From: CAZUQH01 sp964622465
Lineage (GTDB): Bacteria > CG03 > CAZUQH01
NCBI GenBank assembly: GCA_964622465.1
Contig: CAZUQH010000030.1
Coordinates: 1-18,500, forward strand
Direction of reading: 5' to 3'
DNA: 18,500 nt
Of the stretch, positions 7,158-14,363 are shown piece by piece. Each line of letters opens with the position of its first letter. Within the stretch, counting starts at the first letter, position 1. A program made the translations under genes and the position numbers. A model generated the notes under the pieces. The model made no database searches and was not told where the DNA came from. It saw nothing but the letters and a program-made list of their open reading frames with translations.

Positions 7158-8282
7158 TTATTCCCAGATGCCTGCTATCGGGAAACCACAAAACTTGCAT
7201 TTACCATCAACCAGATTGTTTTCAACTACAATATATCCCTTACGGTCTATTACTTTGCGCCCGCATTCTGGACAATATGTATCCTCTCCGGGATGCCCTG
7301 GAATGTTACCTATCATTGGATAATGCAACCCGCAATCCAGTGCAATCTGCCAGGCGCTCTCAAGTGTTTCTACGGGAGTTGGCTGGAGATTTTGCAGACG
7401 GTACTGAGGCCAGAATCTTGCGAAGTGAAGCGGTACGTCTGGTCCTAAATTTTTCTTTATCCACTCACACATTTTCCGTATCATTTCAGGACTGTCATTC
7501 TCTCCAGGCACTATAAGATTTGTTATTTCCAGGTGCACATTTTCATCTTTGAGAATTTTAAGAGTTCTTAAAACCGGCGCAAGAGAAGCCTGGCTCATTT
7601 TCTCGTAGAACTCCTCACTGAACCCTTTAAGGTCTATGTCTGCTGCATCAAGGTATAGACACAGTTCCCTTAAGGGTTTTTCGTTTATGAAACCATTTGA
7701 GTGATATACATTCTTCAGTCCCGCTTTGTGAGCCAGTTTTGCCGTGTCCAGCATGTACTCATAAAAGTTTGTTGGTTCACTATAAGTATAAGCGATACTA
7801 TCGCATTTGTACGCCTTTGCGAGTTTAACTACATCCCCGGGCATTAATTGGTAATTGAGCGTCGTCTCAGGATTTGCCTGGGAAATTTCCCAGTTTTGAC
7901 AAAAAATGCAACGCATATTGCAGCCGGCAGTTGCAATTGAAAAAGCACGTGTACCAGGGAGAAAATGCGAAAATGGCTTCTTTTCTATCGGGTCTATGTG
8001 TACTGCGCACGGGTTACCGTAACTCATGCTATATAATTTACCGTCTATGTTTTTGCGAGCACGGCAGAAACCCCATTGTCCTGGCGCAAGCACGCAGTGC
8101 CGTGGACAAAGATGGCACTGGACAATACCTTTTCCAATTGACTCATAATATAATGCTGGATGTGGTTCAATAAATCCTTTCTCCGGTTCTGCGTTCTTAC
8201 CGTAGGCGTATAATACTATTATTCCAAGAACCACAAGTACAATCAGCCATAGGTATCGTTTGGTAAATGGCTTTGTTATCAT
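7158..8282 (-). CDS. amrS: AmmeMemoRadiSam-system radical SAM enzyme with N-terminal membrane anchor
   Basis: 374 residues. Radical SAM enzyme of the AmmeMemoRadiSam (AmrS) family, related to pyruvate formate-lyase activases; the substrate is unknown. Seen: one N-terminal hydrophobic segment (about 10-28), then the family N-terminal cysteine cluster C-x2-C-x3-C with Cys56, 59, 63 and Cys73 (CHLCPRHC...GFCRAR) and the DPIEKKP.SHF.PG segment. The radical SAM triad Cys121-x3-Cys125-x2-Cys128 (GCNMRCIFCQNW) would bind the [4Fe-4S] cluster. The C-terminus has a CPEC/CKFC zinc-ribbon-like pair (337/340, 362/365) after the GNIPGHPGE segment. The membrane segment is beyond the usual family core. The ATG at 8282 overlaps the DUF72 stop (ATGA), which makes this start, and so the anchor, likely real. 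The Memo and AMMECR1 partners are not in this window. Confidence 0.88.
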   Translation of the reverse strand: MITKPFTKRYLWLIVLVVLGIIVLYAYGKNAEPEKGFIEPHPALYYESIGKGIVQCHLCPRHCVLAPGQWGFCRARKNIDGKLYSMSYGNPCAVHIDPIEKKPFSHFLPGTRAFSIATAGCNMRCIFCQNWEISQANPETTLNYQLMPGDVVKLAKAYKCDSIAYTYSEPTNFYEYMLDTAKLAHKAGLKNVYHSNGFINEKPLRELCLYLDAADIDLKGFSEEFYEKMSQASLAPVLRTLKILKDENVHLEITNLIVPGENDSPEMIRKMCEWIKKNLGPDVPLHFARFWPQYRLQNLQPTPVETLESAWQIALDCGLHYPMIGNIPGHPGEDTYCPECGRKVIDRKGYIVVENNLVDGKCKFCGFPIAGIWE

Positions 8283-9001
8283 TTTGACTTAAGGAATTTG
8301 ATTAATGTGATGGCATTCTCTACTGCAAAACCATGGAAATCATTGTTGAAATATACGTAAGCCGGGACGCCAAGCGCTTTGATAATCCGTGACCAGTGTT
8401 TTAATTCTGTATCTGAATACTTCGAGCCGTACAATCGTTCTTTCCCGTGGAACCTGACATACGAAAACTGAGTAGTAACTTCCTTGACTTCAGGGAAGCC
8501 GGGCATACTTACCAGGCATAATGCTACTTTGTACTTACGAAGAATTTTGTATACGTCAGGACACAACCAGGACTGGTGCCTGAATTCGACAACGTGTTTT
8601 CCATCCGGTAAGGTTTCAAGGAATCCTTCAAGGCGTTCATCGTCTCGCTTAAACGCTGGCGGAAGCTGATAAAGGTATGGTCCCTGCTTATATCCAAATT
8701 CTTTAGTTCGTTCAAAAAATATATCCAGAGAATCGTCGAGATTTACTAATCTTTTTATATGAGTTATAAACCTGGAACACTTTACGGAAAAAAGGAAATT
8801 TTCTGGCACAGCGTTCGCCCAATTTTTAACGGTTTGTTCTTTTGGGAGATGGTAAAAAGTTGAATTCATCTCGACAGTTGAAAATGACTTTGAATAGTAT
8901 TCCAGCCACTTTTTGCGTTGTAAGTTCGCAGGATAAAACGGGCCTATCCAGTGGTCGTATGAATAGCCAGAAGTGCCGACTAAAATCTCAGGCATGGGCA
9001 T
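8279..9001 (-). CDS. DUF72 family (YecE-like) protein
   Basis: 240 residues, the normal length for DUF72 TIM-barrel-like proteins, whose biochemical function is not established. Seen: the diagnostic opening GTSGYSYDHW.G.FYP, then LEYY...F.TVEMNSTFYHLP, VKCSRFITHIKRL, GPYLYQLPP, the VEFRHQSW strand, YVRFHGK near 190, and the final YVYFNNDFHGFAVENA. The frame is open upstream into nadC, but the family N-terminus begins at MPMPEILVG, so the ATG at 9001 (or 8995) is chosen. No Shine-Dalgarno site is seen; it lies 25 bases after nadC, so translation may rely on ribosomes leaving nadC. Its 3' end overlaps the AmrS gene by 4 bases. Confidence 0.85.
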   Translation of the reverse strand: MPMPEILVGTSGYSYDHWIGPFYPANLQRKKWLEYYSKSFSTVEMNSTFYHLPKEQTVKNWANAVPENFLFSVKCSRFITHIKRLVNLDDSLDIFFERTKEFGYKQGPYLYQLPPAFKRDDERLEGFLETLPDGKHVVEFRHQSWLCPDVYKILRKYKVALCLVSMPGFPEVKEVTTQFSYVRFHGKERLYGSKYSDTELKHWSRIIKALGVPAYVYFNNDFHGFAVENAITLIKFLKSK

Positions 9002-9026
9002 GATGTGAAGCTGGAAAACCCCGTTT

Positions 9027-9977
9027 CTACGCGATTTCCAGGGAAAAATCGATAGTGGTTGCAGTCCCGGTAAGAGCGCCAGCGGAAACAAAATCAAGCC
9101 CTGTAGTGGTATATAAAGAGATATTACTGAGCGTAATACCTCCTGAGCCCTCAAGGAGTAAATATTGTCGCAAGCCGGCCTTTTCCAGTTCTCTGACCAC
9201 ATTGCGAATTTCATCAGGCGACATATTATCCAGCATAAGAGCACCGTTGATTTTCCTGTTTTGTACGTGACTTGCCAGAAGTTTTGCCCAAAGGAGCGCC
9301 TGGTCTATGTTTTCAACTTCTATTTCTATTACTTCAGGAATACGTGATTTTTTAATACTCGTAAATAGTTTGTCAAGCACAACCTCGGGAGAAATACCTG
9401 TGTTTCTCATAATAGCGAGGTGATTATCCTTTAGAAGCACGCCATCACCAAGCCCCAACCGATGGCTTATACCTCCTCCTGTGCAGACTGCACGCTTATC
9501 AAGAAGTCCCCACTGCGTCTTTCTGGTAGCAGCAACTGGTATCCTGTCTGAAACAGCATCAACGAACTTCCGTGTCAAAGTTGCTACCCCGCTCATTCTG
9601 CCCAAAATATTCAAAGCTTGCCGTTCCATTTTTAAGATATCTTTTGCTGACCCAATTAGAGTCATTATCACATCATGAGGATGGAAAACTGAACCATCAT
9701 TCATCTGATTTTCTATTTTTATCTTGTCGGCGAGAAACCAACGGCATTCTTCAGAACCAGCGAGAGTCCCATCCTGACCAGCAAAAATAGTCGCCTTTAA
9801 TGGTGCACATTTCTTAGAAACAATTGATTCTGACGTAACGTCTTCGCCATTTATCCCCATATCCTGGATAGCAAGTATTTTTATAAGTGACTGTGCAAAT
9901 TTACGATAACGGCTATTACGAATGGTCAATTCCTCGCGCTTATCAAAAAACCTGTAAACTGCCTCAACGTTATTCAT
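9027..9977 (-). CDS. nadC: Nicotinate-nucleotide pyrophosphorylase (quinolinate phosphoribosyltransferase)
   Basis: Converts quinolinate and PRPP to nicotinate mononucleotide, CO2 and PPi, the last step of this de novo NAD branch. From the ATG at 9977 it has 316 residues, slightly longer than the usual ~280-300. Seen: the early EDVTSESI-type motif, then ER.ALNILGRMSGVAT (about 118-133), ATRKT (150-154), GGGISHR (167-173) and KDNH (183-186), followed by EIEVEN and LLEGSGGI. After ATRKT the sequence reads QWGLLDK rather than the common PGLR..EK, so it belongs to a slightly different subfamily. A GAGGAG site stands just before 9977. A GTG at 9989 overlapping the nadX stop is an alternative start. 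It is third in the nadA-nadX-nadC operon. Confidence 0.93.
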   Translation of the reverse strand: MNNVEAVYRFFDKREELTIRNSRYRKFAQSLIKILAIQDMGINGEDVTSESIVSKKCAPLKATIFAGQDGTLAGSEECRWFLADKIKIENQMNDGSVFHPHDVIMTLIGSAKDILKMERQALNILGRMSGVATLTRKFVDAVSDRIPVAATRKTQWGLLDKRAVCTGGGISHRLGLGDGVLLKDNHLAIMRNTGISPEVVLDKLFTSIKKSRIPEVIEIEVENIDQALLWAKLLASHVQNRKINGALMLDNMSPDEIRNVVRELEKAGLRQYLLLEGSGGITLSNISLYTTTGLDFVSAGALTGTATTIDFSLEIA

Positions 9978-9985
9978 CTCTCTCC

Positions 9986-10813
9986 TCACATAAAACAGTA
10001 AGGTTCAACAAATTGTTTCAACACTGACAATACGGAAAGTGCCGCCAGAAAACTGGTACGTGGATTTTCGGGTGACGGGCGATTCATTGCTTCAGTAATA
10101 ATCTGCCCGGCAGGTGACTTCATCGTTATTTTGTGCGTAGTACATTTAGCCATAGGGTCAGCAACAAACCTAACATGCGTTTTTTCTGGTCCGATTCCGG
10201 CATAGCTCAGAGCAGCAGCAACGTTCAGGTTGAACGGAAAATACTTTGCGCCTTCCATAGCAGAGCCGTCAAAGATAACTATCTTATTCTGTAACTTATC
10301 GAGTACTACGCCTTTTTCATCAAGGTAAGGGGTCTGCATTATGCTCTTTGGATGTTTGGTGGTTTCAAGCATTACCTCTTTAAGCTGCGGCGATAATGCA
10401 CTCAAAGCATCCAGGCCGGAAATTGCGCCAGATGGTATGTATATGCGCTTGCCGTAACGCGTTGCAACTTTACCAAGTGACTCAAATAATCCCGGTTTGA
10501 CAACGAATGCCGCAACGCTCATAAGTATCAGGTCGCAGACTCGCAGAACTTCTGGACCATATTGCTCTACGGCAGTTGGAGAAGCGACCTCAACTATTGC
10601 CTGAGGCCGACTCTTAAGAAGAGCATGAATATCCTGACACACGGCTATGTGTGATTTGCCGCTCCTTGCAAGTTTAGCAAGTTTATTTGCCCGTTCTGAC
10701 TTTTCATCAATCAGCCCTACTATTTTGAATCGCTGGTCATTGACTATATTCTTCACTAAAAACGAACCAATAGCGCCACAACCAATAATTCCTATCCTGA
10801 GTGTTTTTTTCAC
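9986..10813 (-). CDS. nadX: L-aspartate dehydrogenase (NadX-type)
   Basis: Oxidises L-aspartate with NAD(P)+ to iminoaspartate, which NadA condenses with dihydroxyacetone phosphate; it stands in for the oxygen- or fumarate-using NadB oxidase. 275 residues. Seen: an N-terminal Rossmann motif GIIGCGAIG (about 8-16), the VEVASPTAVEQYG segment, LMSVAAF, the IPSGAISGLDAL strand-loop, and FPFNLNVAAALSYAGIG followed by VADPMAKCTTHKI, the characteristic C-terminal core with a conserved His. The start is GTG at 10813, overlapping the nadA stop (GTGA), with AGGA about ten bases before it. Its position between nadA and nadC supports the function strongly. Confidence 0.92.
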   Translation of the reverse strand: MKKTLRIGIIGCGAIGSFLVKNIVNDQRFKIVGLIDEKSERANKLAKLARSGKSHIAVCQDIHALLKSRPQAIVEVASPTAVEQYGPEVLRVCDLILMSVAAFVVKPGLFESLGKVATRYGKRIYIPSGAISGLDALSALSPQLKEVMLETTKHPKSIMQTPYLDEKGVVLDKLQNKIVIFDGSAMEGAKYFPFNLNVAAALSYAGIGPEKTHVRFVADPMAKCTTHKITMKSPAGQIITEAMNRPSPENPRTSFLAALSVLSVLKQFVEPYCFM

Positions 10814-11721
10814 AGAGCCAGCATCCTTTCTATTGCCTTACGTGCTCTCACTGCTATGTTCTTTTCGACTTTTACCTGCGGCTTCATATCTCTGAGCGCA
10901 CGTGTAGCGGATTCAAGAGTATGTACTTTCATTTCTTTGCATATCGCACTGCTATCAAGTGGCACGAATTCTTTACCCGGATACCGTTTCTTTAGCGGAT
11001 ATGTAAACCCTTCTTCTGTACCAACTGCTATTTTAGGTTGACGGGTTTCTCCAGCGCATTTTAACATTTGTTCGGTAGACCCGACAAAATCTGCCGCTTC
11101 CTGCACGTCAGGATTGCATTCCGGATGAACCATTACAAAAAATCCGTTGCGTCTGGCACCAAGAACCTGCTTAACCGAAAATTGGCGGTGCACGTAGCAA
11201 TAACCGTCATCCGGCATAAATATTATCCGTTTTTCCGGAAGCGACCGCTGGACGAATACCGCCAGGTTCCTGTCAGGGCCCATTACTATGCGTTCGTTTG
11301 GCAGTGCCTGCGCTATTTTCACGGCATTTCCTGAAGTAAACATTATATCGGATTCCGCTTTTGCTTCAGCCAGCGAGTTGACGTATGTCGCAATCGCAGC
11401 GTCAGGATATTTCTGCCGCATCTGCCTGACGGTCCCGGCGTCAAGCATTCCTGCAAGCGGACAGTGCGATTCAGTATTCGGTATTAAAACAGTCCGAGCT
11501 GGATTCAAAATAGACGCGCCTTCAGCCATAAAATCAACTCCACAAAACAATATGACGTCTCCGGTAGTTTTAAGTGCGGCACGACTCAAAGCAAGCGAAT
11601 CACCGACAAAATCAGCCAGGTCCTGAATCTCTGGCTCCTGATAGTAGTGAGCGAGCATAATTGCGCGCCTCTCCTGTTTCAGTGACAGGAATTCTTCTTT
11701 CAGTGTCCTTTCAGTATTCAC
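10810..11721 (-). CDS. nadA: Quinolinate synthase (NadA)
   Basis: [4Fe-4S] enzyme making quinolinate from iminoaspartate and dihydroxyacetone phosphate. 303 residues, the short NadA type. Seen: three pseudo-repeated domains. The first has AIMLAHYYQ.PE.QDLADFVGDSL (about 20-44) and FCGVDFMAEGA (59-69). The three cluster cysteines are present: Cys87 (ESHCPLAGM), Cys202 (HPECNPDVQ) and Cys261 (AICKEMK). YVNSLAEAKAESD and GPDRNLA are also present. The start is GTG at 11721, supported by AAGGAG six bases before it. That site lies inside the last codons of the upstream glycosidase-like gene, which overlaps by 11 bases. It is first of the nad genes, and its 3' end overlaps nadX by 4 bases. Confidence 0.95.
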   Translation of the reverse strand: MNTERTLKEEFLSLKQERRAIMLAHYYQEPEIQDLADFVGDSLALSRAALKTTGDVILFCGVDFMAEGASILNPARTVLIPNTESHCPLAGMLDAGTVRQMRQKYPDAAIATYVNSLAEAKAESDIMFTSGNAVKIAQALPNERIVMGPDRNLAVFVQRSLPEKRIIFMPDDGYCYVHRQFSVKQVLGARRNGFFVMVHPECNPDVQEAADFVGSTEQMLKCAGETRQPKIAVGTEEGFTYPLKKRYPGKEFVPLDSSAICKEMKVHTLESATRALRDMKPQVKVEKNIAVRARKAIERMLAL

Positions 11722-13264
11722 GGCGTGCTCCTTCCACTGTGTAGTTTTTGTTGGCAGCCGGCTTCATTATAGCAAATGCATCTCTTCCAGCGCCAGCCCA
11801 TTCCATCGTTGAGTAATCACCTTTCCTTCCCCAGAGCACGCGTGATAAGTCATGCAGAAAAATGCCAAGCGCAGGACCATCTGCATATATTTTATTGTAG
11901 GCAGTAATCAGCCGGTCCGTGTATTCCTGCGTCACAGGTACATCTCCGTTTGCATGCAAAACTGCGTCAAACTGGTTTCCTACCACTATATTTACTTCAC
12001 CGGAATTTACATAGGAATGCCAGGGTTTTATCAGGTTATCGAACTGCTCACGGTTACATTCATAGAGCATTATTGCGACCAAATCTGCGCCTGCATCGTT
12101 CATCATTATTGGGTCCTGACCATGCTGCCAGCCACACTGCCAAGATAATTCAAAAATCCATAGTGGTTTGGTTATACGCGCTTCCTGTTTAAATTCAGAA
12201 ACGAGTTTTGCTATCTTGTGAGCACGCCACCAGTTCCATTGACTTATGATTTTTACGTCTTTTACGCTGTAACGCTTAAGCAAACTACCGAACCATTTCT
12301 GACGTTTATTGGTACTCCACTCTGCCCAACGTTCAGGTAATTCCGGCTGCATTTCTTCAACAAACTGTTCGGTCATTTCCAGGCCTTCCAGTGGCGGCCT
12401 TATGTAATCAAGACCAATCATATCGACTTCCGGTATGTTCTCAAGTATTCTCAAGAATTCTATTATATCGTTTTTTCTCTGTTTATCAAAGATTGAAATT
12501 GCTTTTGTATAAAAAAGCTCATTGGTATCCGGATTATAATCTACCCCCCACTGATACCATTCTGGTTTCAATTCACTCTTACCAAATGTCTGATAACAGG
12601 CAACCCATACGCCAAACTTGAAGCCGCGCTTGTGCGCTTCGTCTCCAAACGTTTTCAAGAATCCCACATTGTCTTCTATCCAGGGAAATTCGCGTTTCGC
12701 TCTACGTGAAAAATAACCGGTTTGTCCACCAATTAACCATACTGTATTCGCACCAAGATACTCAGCCCAGTCAAGAATCCCTCTCCAGTCACGCACATTT
12801 CCGTCAGGTCCGGTCATTTTGATTGACCGAAGCGGCCTCGTATTCTCCCATGTAAGTATCTTCATATCATTGGCAATTGGTTTTGGTGTGCGTCTGGATA
12901 TTCTAAACCTGTAAGAAATATTTCTCTTGATATTTCCCTGCGTTGGTGGTTCCCATATTCGGAATTCATATTCGCCAGCCGGAGCATTCCATGGTACTGG
13001 CCATTTTGCTTCCCATATATAGTATTTATCCGTCGGTCTAAAACGAACTATAGATTGTCCTTCAACAGTAAAAACCGGTCTATTAGAGTTGAATACCATT
13101 CCTATGTAGGTTGCATCCTTTGAATCAGAATAAACTTTTAGCTGAGCAGTTACAAAATCGTGATGTAAATATTCTTTGCGGTCCAGTGATAGTTTTGGAT
13201 GTGAGAAACTAAAACCAGTCGTCAAAAGCAAGATGCTGAGAAGTATGTACCTGTATTTTGTCAT
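11711..13264 (-). CDS. Secreted glycosidase-like TIM-barrel protein, specific function unknown
   Basis: 517 residues. Seen: a signal peptide (1-21), an N-terminal beta-sandwich of about 110 residues (22-130, many alternating strands, ending in a FRISRR strand), then a probable (beta/alpha)8 barrel. Barrel features: WAEYLGANTVWLIGG (about 166-180), a 'DEAHKRGFKFGVWVACYQ' strand with the helper-residue look of glycoside hydrolases, and DMIGLDYIRPP (281-291, candidate acid Asp286). Also present are IISQWNWWR (339-347), WIFELSWQCGWQHG and IMLYECN (Glu402). This order resembles putative glycosyl hydrolases of the GHL/DUF187 kind, but I cannot name a family or substrate. The ATG at 13264 overlaps dtd by 4 bases and the 3' end overlaps nadA by 11, so it is co-expressed with genes of unrelated function. 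It has no Shine-Dalgarno site of its own. Confidence 0.6.
   Translation of the reverse strand: MTKYRYILLSILLLTTGFSFSHPKLSLDRKEYLHHDFVTAQLKVYSDSKDATYIGMVFNSNRPVFTVEGQSIVRFRPTDKYYIWEAKWPVPWNAPAGEYEFRIWEPPTQGNIKRNISYRFRISRRTPKPIANDMKILTWENTRPLRSIKMTGPDGNVRDWRGILDWAEYLGANTVWLIGGQTGYFSRRAKREFPWIEDNVGFLKTFGDEAHKRGFKFGVWVACYQTFGKSELKPEWYQWGVDYNPDTNELFYTKAISIFDKQRKNDIIEFLRILENIPEVDMIGLDYIRPPLEGLEMTEQFVEEMQPELPERWAEWSTNKRQKWFGSLLKRYSVKDVKIISQWNWWRAHKIAKLVSEFKQEARITKPLWIFELSWQCGWQHGQDPIMMNDAGADLVAIMLYECNREQFDNLIKPWHSYVNSGEVNIVVGNQFDAVLHANGDVPVTQEYTDRLITAYNKIYADGPALGIFLHDLSRVLWGRKGDYSTMEWAGAGRDAFAIMKPAANKNYTVEGARREY
11728..11733 (-). promoter_or_regulatory. Ribosome binding site for nadA GTG start
   Basis: AAGGAG on the minus strand with a six-base spacer to GTG at 11721. 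It lies within the end of the glycosidase-like gene and supports both the GTG start and the 11-base overlap. Confidence 0.75.
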
Positions 13265-13698
13265 CTGCTATCAATTATGAGAGTAACAGGACCGTCGTTT
13301 GCAATTTCCACAAGCATCTCAGCGCCAAAAATACCGTTTTGGACATCGATACCATGAGACCCGAGTAACTCAATAAATGATTGATAGAGCACTTTGGCTT
13401 TATCTGGTTCAAGCGCTTGAGTAAAATCCGGCCTACGCCCATGCTTTGTGTCTCCATAGAGGGTGAATTGAGAAATAACGAGTGCTTCGCCGCCAGTATC
13501 AAGCAACGATAGATACATCTTTCCTTCTTTATTCGGGAAAATCCTTATGTTTGCAATCTTCTCAGCAAGATATGCAGCATCTCTGGTTGTATCATCATGA
13601 GTAACGCCAAGTAATACAACAACGCCTTTACCTATCGTGGTTTTTTTATCACCAATTTTAACAGAACCATGAGTAACTCGCTGGACCACTGCTTTCAT
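13261..13698 (-). CDS. dtd: D-aminoacyl-tRNA deacylase
   Basis: Hydrolyses D-amino acids (and glycine mischarged on tRNA-Ala) from tRNA, a chiral proofreading step. 145 residues, exactly the usual length. Seen: N-terminal MKAVVQRV.HGSV, GVVVLLGVTHDD, the LAEKIANIRIFP segment, the catalytic-pocket motif SQFTL (76-80) followed by YGDTKHGRRPDF, and the NDGPVT motif (134-139) that carries the Gly-cisPro pair for chiral selection. The frame is open upstream to 13809, but the family N-terminus is the ATG at 13698, four bases after the preceding gene's stop. The 3' end overlaps the glycosidase-like gene (ATGA). Confidence 0.94.
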   Translation of the reverse strand: MKAVVQRVTHGSVKIGDKKTTIGKGVVVLLGVTHDDTTRDAAYLAEKIANIRIFPNKEGKMYLSLLDTGGEALVISQFTLYGDTKHGRRPDFTQALEPDKAKVLYQSFIELLGSHGIDVQNGIFGAEMLVEIANDGPVTLIIDSR

Positions 13699-13702
13699 TT
13701 CA

Positions 13703-14145
13703 TCATATACCGAGTTCCTTGAATGCTTCTTCTGGAGTAGAGACCATTTTGACGCCCGAAATTTCCCATGTTTTGATACCAACCACCTTACGACCAATCG
13801 CAAGCGCAAGACTTATCTCGGATAGAGTTCCGTATTTACCACCAATTGCTATTACAGCATCAGCAGTCCGCACTACAATTGCATTTCTTGCGTGACTCAT
13901 TGACGTCAATATCGGAATATCTACATACGGGTTTGCGTCTGATTTGGCCGGGCCTGGAAGAATGCCGATTGTGAGTCCACCTGCTGACTTTGCGCCACGA
14001 CATGCTTCTTCCATCGCACCACCCATACACCACCACATACCAAAGTATAACCGCGTTCAGCAATACCCTTTCCGACCTCAAACGCTACCTTCAACAGCTC
14101 GCTCGGGACCTCGCGGCCGCCAACTACTGCTATAATTTTTTGCAT
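13703..14145 (-). pseudogene. TIGR00725/LOG-like Rossmann protein, broken by a frameshift
   Basis: The N-terminal frame, from ATG at 14145, reads MQKIIAVVGGREVPSE...GYTLVCGG (39 residues). The rest of the domain, MGGAMEEACRGAKSAGG...LPGP..DANPYVD...TSMSHARNAIVVRTADAVIAIGGKYGTLSEISLAL to the stop, is in another frame. Joined, they make a single ~146-residue TIGR00725-type protein: GG(x)GG(x)ME motif, AxGGxxGTLSE nucleotide-binding motif, normal order. The junction is at about 14027-14029, where the minus strand reads TGGTGGTGTATGGG. Removing one GT restores a continuous frame through VCGGMGGAM. No classical slippery heptamer is seen. Translation could restart at ATG 14038 or 14026, giving a fragment without the first strand. 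Causes may be a real null mutation, an assembly or read error, or unusual recoding. The function of intact homologues is poorly defined. Confidence 0.75.
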
Positions 14146-14195
14146 ATGTTACCCTATCTGAAACCAGAAGTTATCATTGCTTTTCGTGACCACTT

Positions 14196-14201
14196 ATTAT
14201 A
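14196..14201 (-). promoter_or_regulatory. Possible -10 box between tRNA-Arg and the Rossmann gene
   Basis: A perfect TATAAT on the minus strand 50 bases before the ATG at 14145. The -35 position falls in the tRNA-Arg 3' end and has no good match, so this is a weak call. If used, it would drive the Rossmann gene, dtd, the glycosidase-like gene and the nad operon. Confidence 0.3.
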
Positions 14202-14219
14202 CTGTCTACAATATTTGTA

Positions 14220-14291
14220 TGCGCCTGGTGGGACTTGAACCCACGCGCCCGGCTCCGGAGGCCGGTGCTCTATCCACTGAGCTACAGGCGC
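14220..14291 (-). tRNA. tRNA-Arg (anticodon CCG)
   Basis: 72-base cloverleaf on the minus strand. The acceptor GCGCCTG pairs perfectly with CAGGCGC. D arm GCTC/GAGC, anticodon stem CCGGC/GCCGG around loop CTCCGGA, variable loop of four bases, T arm GTGGG-TTCAAGT-CCCAC, discriminator A. The CCA end is not encoded. It lies between the REP-like hairpin and the broken Rossmann gene. Confidence 0.95.
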
Positions 14292-14318
14292 AAAAATATA
14301 AATTGCATAGCCACATTA

Positions 14319-14341
14319 CGCAGGCTAAAGCCTGCGGCTAC
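14319..14341 (-). repeat. REP-like palindrome with GTAG foot
   Basis: On the minus strand GTAG-C is followed by a perfect 7-bp hairpin CGCAGGC-TTTA-GCCTGCG. A GTAG tetranucleotide 5' of a GC-rich hairpin is the layout recognised by REP-associated tyrosine transposases (RAYT). Only one copy is in this window and no transposase is present, so the repeat nature is inferred from its form. It lies 22 bases past the stop of the beta-CASP gene and might also stabilise that transcript's 3' end. No T-run follows directly, so it is not a typical intrinsic terminator. Confidence 0.5.
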
Positions 14342-14363
14342 CAAACTCAGAATGATAAGTGAG

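Noticed and set aside
7113..7159. Inverted repeat AATTACA...TGTAATT flanking the tRNA-Leu promoter
   Set aside because: Seven A/T-rich bases with a 33-base gap can arise by chance, and one arm lies in the AmrS stop region. It is not convincing as an operator.
9002..9244. Upstream extension of the DUF72 frame with hydrophobic stretches
   Set aside because: It overlaps nadC in another frame, and the DUF72 family N-terminus starts at MPMPEILVG.
14319..14336. Hairpin read as an intrinsic terminator of the beta-CASP gene
   Set aside because: The stem is good but no T-run follows directly on the minus strand. The REP-like reading fits better.
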